A DNA stretch of 64,000 nt. Origin: Xiphydria camelus (Eukaryota; Arthropoda; Insecta; Hymenoptera; Xiphydriidae). Below are positions 42,921 to 53,474 of the stretch, one piece after another. Position numbers and translations under genes: made by a program. Below the pieces are notes generated by a model that made no database searches, had not been told where the DNA came from, and was given only the letters and a program-made list of their open reading frames with translations. The stretch lies in the NCBI GenBank assembly GCA_963678675.1, contig OY783194.1:19384278-19448277 (forward strand). Direction: 5' to 3'. Numbering within the stretch: the first letter of the stretch is position 1; each line of letters opens with the position of its first letter.

Positions 42921-44488
42921 TTGAAGATTGCTACATCACCATCAGACGTCTATGATAATTATGTAGCCTCGTCAAGTGATAGTTCACTCAGCTTCGGCAA
43001 CGTACTGTCTTCTGCCAATGATGTTTTGTTTCCGTCGAATCACAATGATGATTCTATTTATTATCAAAAATTTCCATCCTTCAACCAAGCTCTCGATACT
43101 CATATTCGGCCATTTACCATTTCAATCAATCCTCATACTAGTGCAGTAAGCAATACTTCTGGCAATGTTCATCGACCACACAATGGTTCACATAATTTTT
43201 CAATTAATTCCATTGTTAGTCCTTCTCAAGTACAATCTTCATCACCTACTGTCCCTACAATTTCTCCATCATTACCTCCTGATACTGGATTTTGTGCTCC
43301 ATCATTACAAAGCGCAAATTCAAAATTTTCATCAACTGCTGTCTCTACTATTTCTCCCTCATTATCTACTAATACTGGAATTTGTGCCCCGCCATTACAA
43401 AATGCAAATCTTCCCACTACGTCAAGTACACCTTTTACTCATGTATGTGCTGATATTTCGCCACCCACCATTACATATTCACAACGTCCCAATGTACTGA
43501 CTGATGTTACAAATTCAACACACTCCACTGCTCCAAGTTCTGATGATGTTCCTCAGCCACAACAAAATATCAATCTCGATGGAGATGATGAAAATGAACA
43601 GATTTTCGACTTTACAGATGATTCTGATGAGGAATCAGTGACTAGTAATATAATATCTTCGTGCAACATGCTCAAAGGTTATAATTCAAAAATTACTATG
43701 CCACCAACTCTGCTATATTATTATTATTATTATGAATTATAAATAATTTAATTCTTGTATATATTCTTATACAGTTACAAAGAGAGATGTGACTTTTCAA
43801 AAGAATTTATACTATCAAATCAAAAATCAGTATTTGCAACAGGAGAAAAAAAATAATCAACAGAACTTTCAGGTAAAATAATTGTTTGTGAACCATCGAT
43901 TTCATACAGGACGCATTTCAATTTTAAATTTAATATAAATTAATTTAATATGCTACAGTTGTCACCCGAGTTTTTCGAGCCAGGTGAAGACAAGGTAAGC
44001 GAAATTTAATTGAATTATTATTGAAATTGTTTAATTTAAACTGAAAACTGTTTTAGATTGAAATATTTCGAGGATGTGGATTTTTTAATCGCGAGAGAAC
44101 TTTGAATCTCATCGAATTAAGACATCCATCGGGCACAAAATGGAAAGAATATGTTCGAGAAGTATTACTCGAAGTTTACGGGAATCAACAGTTACTATCC
44201 TTACATACGGTCAAAGGATCCCGAGGAACGCCACGAATTGCAGCTCAATTATTCAAAGGACTATACCGTAATTATTATACAATCTCGGACGATTAATTGA
44301 TTATAAATACAATGATTTTTTAAATCGTTTGCTATAAATATTTGTCATTTGTCTTTACAGAAAAAATTAACTGTGATCGATTAGCTGCTGATTACATTCC
44401 CAAGACAAAATTAGTGAAATACATAAACGCTACGACTGGAAACAAGCGGTATTACAAGAAAAGAGTGCAAGAAAAGAAGAGAAAATAA
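42921..44488 (+). CDS. Five-exon gene, Ser/Pro/Thr-rich with a BEN-like C-terminal domain
   Basis: Exons with matching phases: to 43677 (start uncertain, perhaps an acceptor at about 42920), 43775-43872, 43959-43994, 44057-44267 and 44361-44488. All introns are short and GT-AG. Exon 1 encodes about 250 disordered residues with two imperfect SPSL-TGICAPPLQ-type repeats and an acidic end (DDSDEES). Exon 2 is coiled-coil-like (KNLYYQIKNQYLQQEKKNNQ). Exon 4 reads GTKWKEYVREVLLEVYGNQQ then TVKGSRGTPRIAAQL, which fits a BEN domain (DNA or protein binding, often repressive). Exon 5 ends in a basic tail (KKRVQEKKRK). I see no stops or shifts, so it may be functional. No ATG was found in exon 1, implying an upstream exon. 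Confidence 0.6.
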
Positions 44489-44489
44489 T

Positions 44490-45000
44490 ATATTTGTGAT
44501 CTACACTTCTTGACTGAAAATGACCAAAAAAGCCAAGCAAGTAACGATAAAAAATATATTTAATTAATATTAATCTATTGTTTTTCCATTCATCTTTTTA
44601 TTAAAATATTATATTATTAGTTCTATTATTATACTTGTTTTCTGTTCGACTTAACAAAATAGAAGATTTATAACAGAAACTCTTTCTGATCAAAGCTGAT
44701 TTAAAATAGTCCAAAGGAATAATTATAAGAAATATATGATGTTATTATGTTATTATTATTTTTAATAATTAACAAATCTATCTATATTATTTATCAGTTA
44801 ATCATATTATTTATATGTAGTAATATATATCATTACGGGATTGATCTCATCCATGTAATATATGTTATAATATATTCATAATTTTTAATACGTTTGCAAC
44901 AATTAAAAGTGTATTTTTTCATTTAGGTAAATTACGGTATACATATACCCCCACCTATTTCCACTCCCCTCCCGGGATACCTACGGCACGAACAACACTG
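44490..45000. other. AT-rich downstream interval, no gene recognised
   Basis: Mostly A/T with AATAAAAT-like words soon after the stop of the upstream gene, which could serve as its poly-A signal. No open frame of note. Confidence 0.35.
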
Positions 45001-45150
45001 AAAAAGTACTGAAAGAACTGAAAATCGAACAACTGAAAAAGAACTGAATCTACTGAATATGCAGTTTTGTACAATTTTGAGTTCTTTTTCAGTTCTTTCA
45101 AATTACATTAGAAAATTCAGTTCTGTCAGTTCTTTTTCAAGTCTGGGATT
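45000..45150. repeat. Short inverted/direct repeats of GAACTGAAAAAG
   Basis: CTGAAAAAGTACTGAAAGAA, AACTGAAAAAGAACTGAA and the reverse complement TTCTTTTTCAGTTCTTTC lie within 150 bp, so the RNA or single strand would fold into a hairpin. Confidence 0.7.
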
Positions 45151-45415
45151 TCGACTCGGACAGCTACGCATAGTTGATTTCGTTGCTGGTCCCCTGCCCT
45201 CCCGCGAGGCTCCCTACCCGAGAAGGCGTCTTGCGCTTACCGAAGGTATTATATACTCAAACACCACCAATGCGGGACTGCGGGAACGGGAGCAGGAGCG
45301 AGAAAGATTTGGAAAGTGCGGCAAGCGGGATACTCTTGTGTATTTACACTGGCGCGTCAAGAGTGAGCCGAATGAACGTAATTTTAGTTGTTATTTTTTT
45401 TAATTAAAAATAAAT

Positions 45416-45754
45416 ATGTACGATATTTCTCTCTCGTCAGATGAGGAGAAAATTCTGTTGATACTAGCAGCAGAAGATGATGAGAAAAGAAAAAGGTATG
45501 TATATAAATTTCAATAATGATGATTTTATTTAATTTTTGTTCTATTTTGTTTTATGTAGACATAAGAAAACAAGAATATGGAGGATATCCTTTATGGAGA
45601 ATACCATACGTTAATGCATCAACTTCGACAAGATGAGAAAAGATTTTATATTTATTTCTGGATGACCAGCGATTGCTTTGATGAAATTTTAAACCTAATT
45701 AAAGATGAAATTTGCAAGAAAGACACAAATTATCGTGAAGCAATCTGTCTATAA
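45416..45754 (+). pseudogene. PIF/Harbinger transposase, N-terminal exons
   Basis: Exon 1 (45416-45495) reads MYDISLSSDEEKILLILAAE and ends at GGTATGT. Exon 2 starts after TTTTATGTAG (45560), reads HKKTRIWRI, shifts frame near 45590, and continues GEYHTLMHQLRQDEKRFYIY, FWMTSDCFDEILNLI and KKDTNYREAI before a stop at 45754. The E-x-H-T-L...L-R-x-D-E...F-x-M-T...F-D-E-x-L pattern is that of Harbinger nucleases. The catalytic DDE region is absent. It lies between ends that share an AATGCGGGACTGCGGGAACG block in inverted orientation (45270-45300 and 46885-46930). Confidence 0.7.
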
Positions 45755-45875
45755 ACACAAATAAAACAAGAAATGACCCGCGGGAAGAATGCGAATCGCG
45801 GGGAAAATGGTGCACGCTGCGAACCAATATAATTTCGCAGCACGACTGCATTTCGTCGGGCTGGCTACCGCATTA

Positions 45876-46820
45876 AGGCCAAAGCACATCTAGGCGAAGC
45901 GACGCGCCGCGAAGCGAAGCTACCTTTTATATTTCCATTGATTCTTATGGGGTAACGCACACTTGAGCGAAGCGCCGCGACCTAGGATAAGCACACTTGT
46001 GCGACTGGAAGCGCAGCGAAGCGACGCGCCGCGAAGCGAAGCTACCTTTTATATTTCCATTGATTCTTACGAGGTAACGCACACTTGAGCGAAGCGAAGC
46101 GCCGCGAGAAATGTTTATCGTGGACGGAATGTAATTCCTTAACGGATGTAAAGTTTCGTCGATCACTTCCGTTAACGATTCGAAAATCCTTTCCAAGATA
46201 GATCTCGTCAACGAAATGAATTTTCTCACACGAAATAGTATCTTATATCATAAGGCGGAAATTCGAGATTTTTTCAGACTGTGTTTAATTAGGTAGTAAC
46301 ACGAGGCATGGTTTGGGGAGGAGTCTACGATCTATATAAACACAGTCTTAAAAATCCGAGGATTTCCGCCGAATGACATATACTATTTTTCCTCACGAAT
46401 GCCCATTTCTCAAAACAAAACATGTACACGGCTCATTTCACGTTGCGTTCATCAGTTTGAAAAGGGCGAAAATGAATGAAAAAGGCGAAAAAGGTGAAAA
46501 TGACTGACATTTCACGGCGCTTCCCTTCCCTCCCTTCTCTACCCGGGTATCCATATATGGATATTTTCAGGTATAGCTGTTTATACCTGGTAGAGAAGGG
46601 GATAGAATTCGCCGCGCTTCTCTTCGCCGCGCTTCGCTTCGCCGCGCTTCGCTTCGCCGCGCTTCGCTTCGTCGTGCTTCGCTTCGCCCAAGTGTGCGTT
46701 ACACAGCCGCGCTTCGCTTCGTCGCGCTTCGCTTCGCGTCGCTTCGCTTCGCCCAAGTGTGCGTTGCACAGCCGCGCTTCGCGGCGCGTCGCTTCGCTTC
46801 GCCTAGATGAGCTTTGACCT
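45876..46820. mobile_element. Harbinger-type MITE with GCGAAGC-rich ends, TTA target duplication
   Basis: AGGCCAAAGCACATCTAGGC at 45876 is mirrored at 46820 (GCCTAGATGAGCTTTGACCT). TTA flanks both sides (45873-45875 and 46821-46823), the target type of PIF/Harbinger. Both ends are loaded with GCGAAGCG words: two ~128 bp tandem units on the left and many CGCTTCGCTTCGC copies on the right. It is nested just after the truncated Harbinger transposase. Confidence 0.85.
46237..46392. repeat. Hairpin of ~155 bp nested in the Harbinger-type MITE
   Basis: ATAGTATCTTATATCATAAG and inward bases to CAGACTGTGTTTA pair with TAAACACAGTCT...ATATACTAT. It is probably a separate small MITE. Confidence 0.75.
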
Positions 46821-47602
46821 TTAGTATGTATGCTTGTATCTCCCGCAGTGTAATTATGTCCCGTGCGAATCCCGCTCCCGCTCCTGCTCCCGCTCCCGTT
46901 CACGCAGTCCTGCATTGGTTTTAGGGGTTTGAGTACTTATACTTACCTGTACACCGCCCGCCTTGCCGTCGCGACCGGTACCACGCCGCGAGACCCCTGA
47001 AATTCGAGAGCGAGATCGAGCCCGAACGTTCGCGCTTTTGCCGAATGCACGAACATTCTCCAAATACTGTAGCGTGTGGGAGGGTAGCCGAAGACGTATA
47101 CCGAATGTCCCAGGAGAATTCGAGCAAGTGCCGATACCTATGGTAGGCCAGTCGACAAGTGCATTAATAGCGGGAGTAATTCCGGATAAGCTGGAAATAA
47201 TTTTAATTTATTTGATTTGGTGCTAGAAAGCACATATTAAATTTGCACCCCCCAAAAATTCAGGATTTGGCCGCCATCTTAAGAAAAGGGGCTAAGAAAA
47301 TGTTTTTTCTTTGTTATTTGTCAATAACTCGATTTCTATCAATTTTAGAGGAAAATATGTAGTTACCAAAATTAAAGCAAATTAAATTATCTATAAAAAT
47401 ATTCTATGTGTTTTTTCCATGCGACTACCTGGTTCCAAGTTATATGGGCATCAAAAGCTGGATATATTATAGGCATTTATTATTTTCTTTATTCTAGGCA
47501 TATTTAAAAACAAGCAACTGCTATTATGCTTTCATGATTGTATTTATATTTGTTTTCTGTCGGCTAATCCTACTCCTGTTGTATACGGAATGTTTAACTT
47601 AA

Positions 47603-48638
47603 GGTAGTACTATCACGATATCGATTCATCTACGGAAATTCTGAAATTTTTTTCAGACCTAGATCTCGACAAAATAAAACATTTTTGTCACTCAGTGTCA
47701 AATACTCGATTTCATGGGTGTCCTCGACGCATGTGAAATCATCTTTCACACACCAATTCGTGAAAAGTTGCGCAGTGCGTGAAATAACCTGCGCAGTGCG
47801 TGAAATCGTCAACCTCGTATTTGACACTTAGTGACAAAAAATAGAATTCGTTATTCAGTTGTTTCGCGCCGTTCTAACGAGTGTGATTGCCGCACGAGCG
47901 AAGCGAGCGAGCGAAACTTCACACTCGTTAGAAACAGCGTTAGAAACAGCCCTAATAACGAAAATAACTATTTTATTAGTGAAAAAAAAACGATCTACCG
48001 TCGGAAAATAAAGATTAAATTTTAAAGATGTGCATTTTTCTCCCATTTAACCTCATATATAAATGGGCATGCTTTGAAGTATTTTTCATATTTTGAAGCT
48101 AAAACATCCACCGATTTGTTAAAAAAAATTCAGACACATAGTTATATATTCATAAAAAAATATATTAAAAAATAGACAAGATCCACCGTTTAGTTATTGA
48201 GTAAAAAAATATAATGTAATGACGCTATCGATCACGTAGGAGGGGGAAAATTAAGCGGAGAGAATGTGGCAACAGCACGTGACGTATTCAGTAGCACACA
48301 TAACCAAACACAACAATCTTGTCAGTATAGTGATGAAGCGGTGTTGCCACGTTTTCGATGCGGACCTTACGATACTAGTGTGCGTGTATCCGTATATACG
48401 AAATGGGAATGTATTGAGACAGGGCTGTACGAATCTGTACGCTTGTGGTGCATGAAGAAAATATGAAAGATTTTATGCTACAAAATTTATTTCTGTTTTT
48501 GTCCCGCAAAGGGTTACGAAAAACATTCAAACAAAGCTTCAATGAGTCAATTTTAGAAACTTTTTCCTGCCGAAATGAACATTTTCTTATACCCCCCCGG
48601 TGCCCCTATTAGGTGGTGAGCCGAGCGATAGTACTACA
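47603..48638. mobile_element. 1,036 bp TTAA-flanked (piggyBac-type) non-autonomous element
   Basis: GGTAGTACTATCACG begins after TTAA (47599-47602), and CGAGCGATAGTACTACA ends before TTAA (48639-48642). Removing the insert makes the left terminal repeat of the surrounding element continuous with its partner at 50800, which proves insertion. The interior has two hairpins (ends TTTGTCACT-AGTGACAAA at 47687/47842, and CTAACGAGTGTGA inverted near 47875/47930) and no gene. Confidence 0.85.
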
Positions 48639-48854
48639 TTAAGGTCATTAACTCTGTACCTAAGCACCTAGACAAGGAATGTCGGATGTAAGCATCTGGA
48701 CAGGGAAAGTCGGGCTTTCCCGATCGAGCTTCCCGTTGAGGTGTTGGGGTAAGGATGATTACCGCTTTTTTTCTCGGGCGTTTTTTAATGTTTTCTTCAT
48801 CTGTATGGATAAAAAAATACGACTCATTAAATAAATACAGATAGGTACCAGTGT

Positions 48855-49340
48855 TTCGTACAATTTATTACCAAAAGCTTACCAAACCTAGCATCGTTAC
48901 CGCCAACCAAAGATGCAGCTCGCTTGCACTCCTTCCGTACTTACCATCAGGTACAGCTATGGTATGGAAATGAAAAATCAGCTTTAGATTGGGGATGCAA
49001 ACATTCAAAGAATGTATTAATGCCCATTGCTACTTTACAAGACGCAGCACCCCAAGAATTATTGAAACTTATTTCTTGTAAATGCGCTAAATGTTGTAAT
49101 GCAGCTTATAGCTGCCGCAAAGCAGATTTGTATTGCTCAGTACTGTGTGCATTTTGCCAAGGAAAATCTTGTTCGAATAGTTTGGAAGTGGTCGAATTAG
49201 ACGACGAAGACCACCAGGAGAATTTCCCTATCGATATAGAAAGAGATATAAACCAATCAATAGAATATTCTGCACATTATGAACCAGATCCGGAATATGA
49301 GATAGATGTTGAAGACATTCAGGATGATATTAAGGGTTAA
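48855..49340 (+). pseudogene. Cysteine-rich protein C-terminal exon, unknown arthropod family
   Basis: The frame reads SLPPTKDAARLHSFRTYHQV, LWYGNEKSALDWGCKH, PQELLKLISCKCAKCCNAAY, SCRKADLYCSVLC, CQGKSCSNS and an acidic tail to 49340. The cysteine array (C-x-C-x2-C-C, C-R-K, C-S-x2-C-x2-C-x4-C) and the HSFRTYHQVQ motif are known to me from uncharacterised, repeat-associated arthropod proteins. No catalytic domain is present. Only the last exon remains inside the composite element. Confidence 0.5.
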
Positions 49341-49911
49341 TTATAAATATATGTTCAATAAAACAACCAGTAACATCAAAAAGGCGAAAAATCTCTGATG
49401 AGCCTACAACCTCAAAAGAAACTTAGTTATCTAAGTTGATGGCATAGTGGATTAGGCCTATTGGGGAGACCACTTTTAAAAAAAACGGGCCGGGTACTTT
49501 ATCTTTAGGTGATGAGGAAGCAAGTACAAGTATATGACATGATTTTTTTACCAACTAAAAATGTATATCACCAAAAAGCAATGGAATGTGTTTAAGAGTG
49601 CCTACAATAAGAAAATTATTAAGTGCTCATAGACTTATCCAAGTTTCTAGAGTTCGACGCCAATAACTTCAAAACAGGTAGTTGTACAAAAAAATGTGCA
49701 TAACGTTTTTAATAGAGTATCTACTTTAATTTTGGTAACTACACATTTTGCTATAAAATTGATACTAATCGAGATATTTGCTAATATTAAGAAACAATTC
49801 CTTTTCTTGGCCATTTTTTCAGGATAGCGACTAAATCTGGGCCTGTGTTTGAGGGTGCAACATTAATAGGTATCTTGTTGGTCAAAAGAAAAAAAGATTA
49901 AAATTTATTCC

Positions 49912-49940
49912 AGCTCTCTCTCTCTCTCTCTCTCTCTCTT
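49912..49940. repeat. TC microsatellite
   Basis: A run of TC repeats lies within an element end, just before GTCCGGATTTGCTCCCGCTA. Confidence 0.95.
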
Positions 49941-49964
49941 GTCCGGATTTGCTCCCGCTATTAA

Positions 49965-50619
49965 GGTTATACACTCGAGACAATACACGTAACAATTTTG
50001 GACGCTCTGGGTTAGCGTTACGCTCAGTAAAGGTCAGTCAGTAAAAGGTCCGAGTTGAAGCAAAAAATTTTGGTGAGGTACAGTCTCGTTCTATCTACGC
50101 ACACCTAAAAGTACAATACATGAATACGTACGCATACAAGTAACGCCGGATGGTGGCGACCGTAGCAGCCGCGCGCAATCTGTCTCTCTCGGGTTCTATT
50201 CAACCTCTTCGTCTGCTCCCTAACCTCGTTTAGGCTGTGCTCTGTGTTCTGTTACCAAGTTGGCGCTCTCAAATCAGCCGTCCCGGCCATTAAGCAAAAT
50301 AAATGAACTTTCACTAATTATTTCTCAATAACCAAACGGTCAATTATTTTCGTTTTTTTTGCTGTATTCATTGATACTTTTTCTACACTATATGTTTCAT
50401 TTCATTGAAAAATGTCGAGCCGTTGATTTAAAAAAAATTAAAATAGATGAAGTCCCATCTAAACACATGTAAATTTAATTATTTTCAAAAATGTATGACT
50501 AAAGTTTGAGACAGTCAATCGTCGTCGGGTTTCGCTCATTTTGTAGCTAATTTTTTGAACTATCTACTATAAAAAATTTTTTTAAATATGTCGAAGTGAT
50601 CAGTCACGGGTATACAACC
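49965..50619. mobile_element. 655 bp TTAA-flanked non-autonomous element
   Basis: TTAA at 49961-49964 and 50620-50623 flanks a block beginning GGTTATAC and ending GTATACAACC. The outside sequences (CTCCCGCTA | TTAA | TGCACTT) rejoin to match the reverse complement of 47143-47170, confirming a clean insertion at TTAA. Interior without genes. Confidence 0.85.
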
Positions 50620-51279
50620 TTAATGCACTTATCGACTGGTCTAGGAGGGAAAACTCGAAATTGCGGGCATTGAAAAACGCCCGAGAAAAAGCGGTAGACC
50701 GTCCTTGGTATCACCCCAACGGGAGGCTCGATCGGGAAAGCCCGACTTTCCCTGTCCAGATGCTTACACCCGACATTCCTTGTCTAGGTGATTACAGGGT
50801 TAATGATCGAGTTAAACATTTCGTATACAACAGGAGTAGAGTTGGCCGACAGAAAACAAATATAAATGCAATCATTAAAGCATAATAGCAGTTGCTTGTT
50901 TTTAAATATGCCTCTAGAATAAGGAAAATAATAAATGCCTATAATATATCCAGCTTTTGATGCCCATATAACTTCGAATCGGTAGTCGTACGAAGAAAAC
51001 ACATAGAACATTTTTTATAGATAATTTAATTTGTATTTTGGTAACTGTATATTTTGCTCTAAAATTGATATCATTCGAGTTATTGACAAATAACGAAGAA
51101 AAAACATTCTTTTAGCCCCTCTTCTTAAGATGGCGGCCAAATCCGGGCTTTTTCTGGGGGGTGCAAATTTAATACGTGCTTTTTCTAACACCAAATCAAA
51201 TAAATTAAAATTATTTCCAGCTTGTCCGGATTTGCTCCCGCTATCTGCTATTTTATACGACGGCGACATGCCTATGGCC

Positions 51280-51475
51280 TTGAAATTTGACTTCGGCAGT
51301 GTTTGCCGACGGTCGAGAATTTAATTGTTAGAGTTGGCTTGAGAAGAGTGCGCTGTGTGTGCTGCGTGACAGCGAAAAGTGTCAAACGTCTAATTTCCCA
51401 ATAGTTGTCAACGCCAACTCTAACTATCAAATTCTCGACTATCGGCAAATACTGCCGAAGTCAAATTTCAAGTTA
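51280..51475. repeat. Hairpin with 60 bp arms near the right end of the composite element
   Basis: TTGAAATTTGACTTCGGCAG ... GTTAGAGTTGGC pairs with GCCAACTCTAAC ... CTGCCGAAGTCAAATTTCAA. The same GCCAACTCTAAC...CTGCCGAAGTCAAATTTCA block is found alone at 42830-42872. Confidence 0.85.
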
Positions 51476-51949
51476 TCGGCCATAGGTATCCGCACTCTTG
51501 CTTGAATTCTCCTGGGATATACGGTAGATGATACAAAACAGATATGTGTACGATTTAAAATATCTGTTTGTATCATCTAAACAGACTTTTCAAATTGTAC
51601 TTAACTTTGCAGTCAAATAATCTCAGCTTACATGAAATGTGACTTACACCATTCTGGTTTTCAACGGCTCACATTACAGTGTATTCACTGCATAAGTTAA
51701 CACAATATCTGTGTTCGCATACTCCTCGCACACCTTCAAAAAGCAAGGAAAACTACTCTGTCATCATTGGCTTTCAGTGTGTTTTCTTGTTTCATCATAC
51801 GTTATGAATTATTTTTGCAAGAATCATTGAAATATACAGGGTGAACCAGGTTAAACGTCATTCATTTTTATATGTTATAGAACAACAAAAATAAAGTAGA
51901 CTTTCATAAGAAAATTTTTTTCAAAAATGTTTACTAACAAAGATACAGG

Positions 51950-52865
51950 GTGTCAAAGTTATGGAAAAAAATTGTTTTTTCATCATAACTTCTAAACTAC
52001 TGGATCGATTTCCATGAAATTTCGCACACAGACTAATATAATATAGCTCTAAGTGATGATCAAATAATTTAAAGAAATTCTCCAGTGGCGTAGATCCTGG
52101 GCGCCGGTACCCCCCTTTCCCCCTCCTAATCTTCGGCGCCACTGGATATTTTGCAAAGAAAATTTAATTATTGGATTCTCCGTTTAATTTAGAGAAAAAA
52201 ATCACCTTTGCACATTTTTGATTTATGGCTTCGTTTTTGAGATATTTATTTTATTTTATAGGGTTGCGAGCAGGCCAAAACTAGGTTGAACGTCATTAAT
52301 TATGATATGTGATAGAACAACAAGAAAAAAGTAGACTCATAAGAAAATTAAAAAAAAAATGTTTCCTAACAAAGATACAGGGTGTCAAAGTTATGATGAG
52401 AAAACCATTTTTTTTCGAAACTTTGACACCCTGTATCTTTGTTAGAGAACATTTTTGAAAAAAATTTTCTTATGACAGTCTACTTTTTTCTTGGTGTTCT
52501 ATCAGATATCATAATTAATGACGTTCAACCTAGTTTTGGCCTGCTCGCAACCCTATAAATTAAAATAAATATCTCAAAAACGAAGCCATAAATTAAAAAT
52601 GTGCAAAGGTGATTTTTTTCTCTAAATTAAACGGGGAATAAAATAATTAAATTTTCTTTCCAAAATATTCAGTGGCGCCGAAGATTGGGAGGGAGAAAGG
52701 GGGGTACCGGCCCCCATTATCTACGCCACTGTAGAATTTCTTTAAATTATTTGATCATTACTTAGAGCTGTATTACATTAGTCTGTGTGCGAAATTTCAT
52801 GGAAATCGATCTAGTAGTTTAGAAGTTATGATGAGAAAACCATTTTTCTTCCACAACTGTGACAA
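51950..52865. repeat. ~900 bp foldback palindrome (two ~450 bp arms)
   Basis: The left arm runs up to about 52404 and the right arm starts at about 52420, with an A/T-rich turn. The arms contain the same landmarks in mirror order: GATACAGGGTGTCAAAGTT, the GAACGTCATTAAT block, GGGTTGCGAGCAGGCC, TTTGCACATTTTTGATTTAT and a GTGGCGTAGAT...GGTACC block. A partial direct copy lies at 51838-51965. No reading frame of interest. Confidence 0.9.
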
Positions 52866-52987
52866 CTAGCTGATAAGAACAAAGCCCAAATTGAGCCATG
52901 AAGCGATAACCATTACATTTTTTATTTGTTTTTGAAGAGGGCGAGGAGGGGAATCTTCCTAAGACACCCAAGATGTTGGTAGGAGGG

Positions 52988-53302
<315 letters not shown>

Positions 53303-53474
53303 ACCGACTAAACCCCTCCTCGAGGTTACCAACCCATGGGGTTATAAACCAAGTAGAAGACGAAAATGGCGAAGAAGATGATAATTAATAGAGGGCCCAA
53401 CAACTAGATGGGGCCGAAGGCGTGAATGGCGCGGCTGCGAGGCTAGGGGGAACGGTTGAGGTTAAGTGACGAAA

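Larger units (their letters stand above)
47093..51527. mobile_element. Composite TIR element with ~650 bp inverted ends (TACCGTAT termini)
   Basis: The left side (47093-47598 plus 48643-48800) is inverted relative to 50655-51527, including AGCTGGAAATAATTTTAATT, a ~300 bp AT-rich part and the GGCTTTCCCGATCGAGC block near 48709. A second right-end-like copy lies at about 49670-49964. Outermost bases are TACCG-type (TATACCGAATGTCCCAGGAG left, CTCCTGGGATATACGGTA right). It encloses a cysteine-rich coding fragment and has been invaded by two TTAA-flanked elements. Which right end belongs to the left end is not settled. Confidence 0.6.

Noticed and set aside
46433..46915. 160-residue Lys/Arg/Glu/Ala-rich frame
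   Set aside because: Arises from GCGAAGC-type repeats at the end of the Harbinger-type MITE.
47159..49964. A piggyBac element running from TTAA-TAGCGGGAG to CTCCCGCTA-TTAA
   Set aside because: The inverted similarity continues outward beyond both TTAA sites, so TAGCGGGAG is internal to a larger element and the TTAA at 49961 is the target of a separate insertion.
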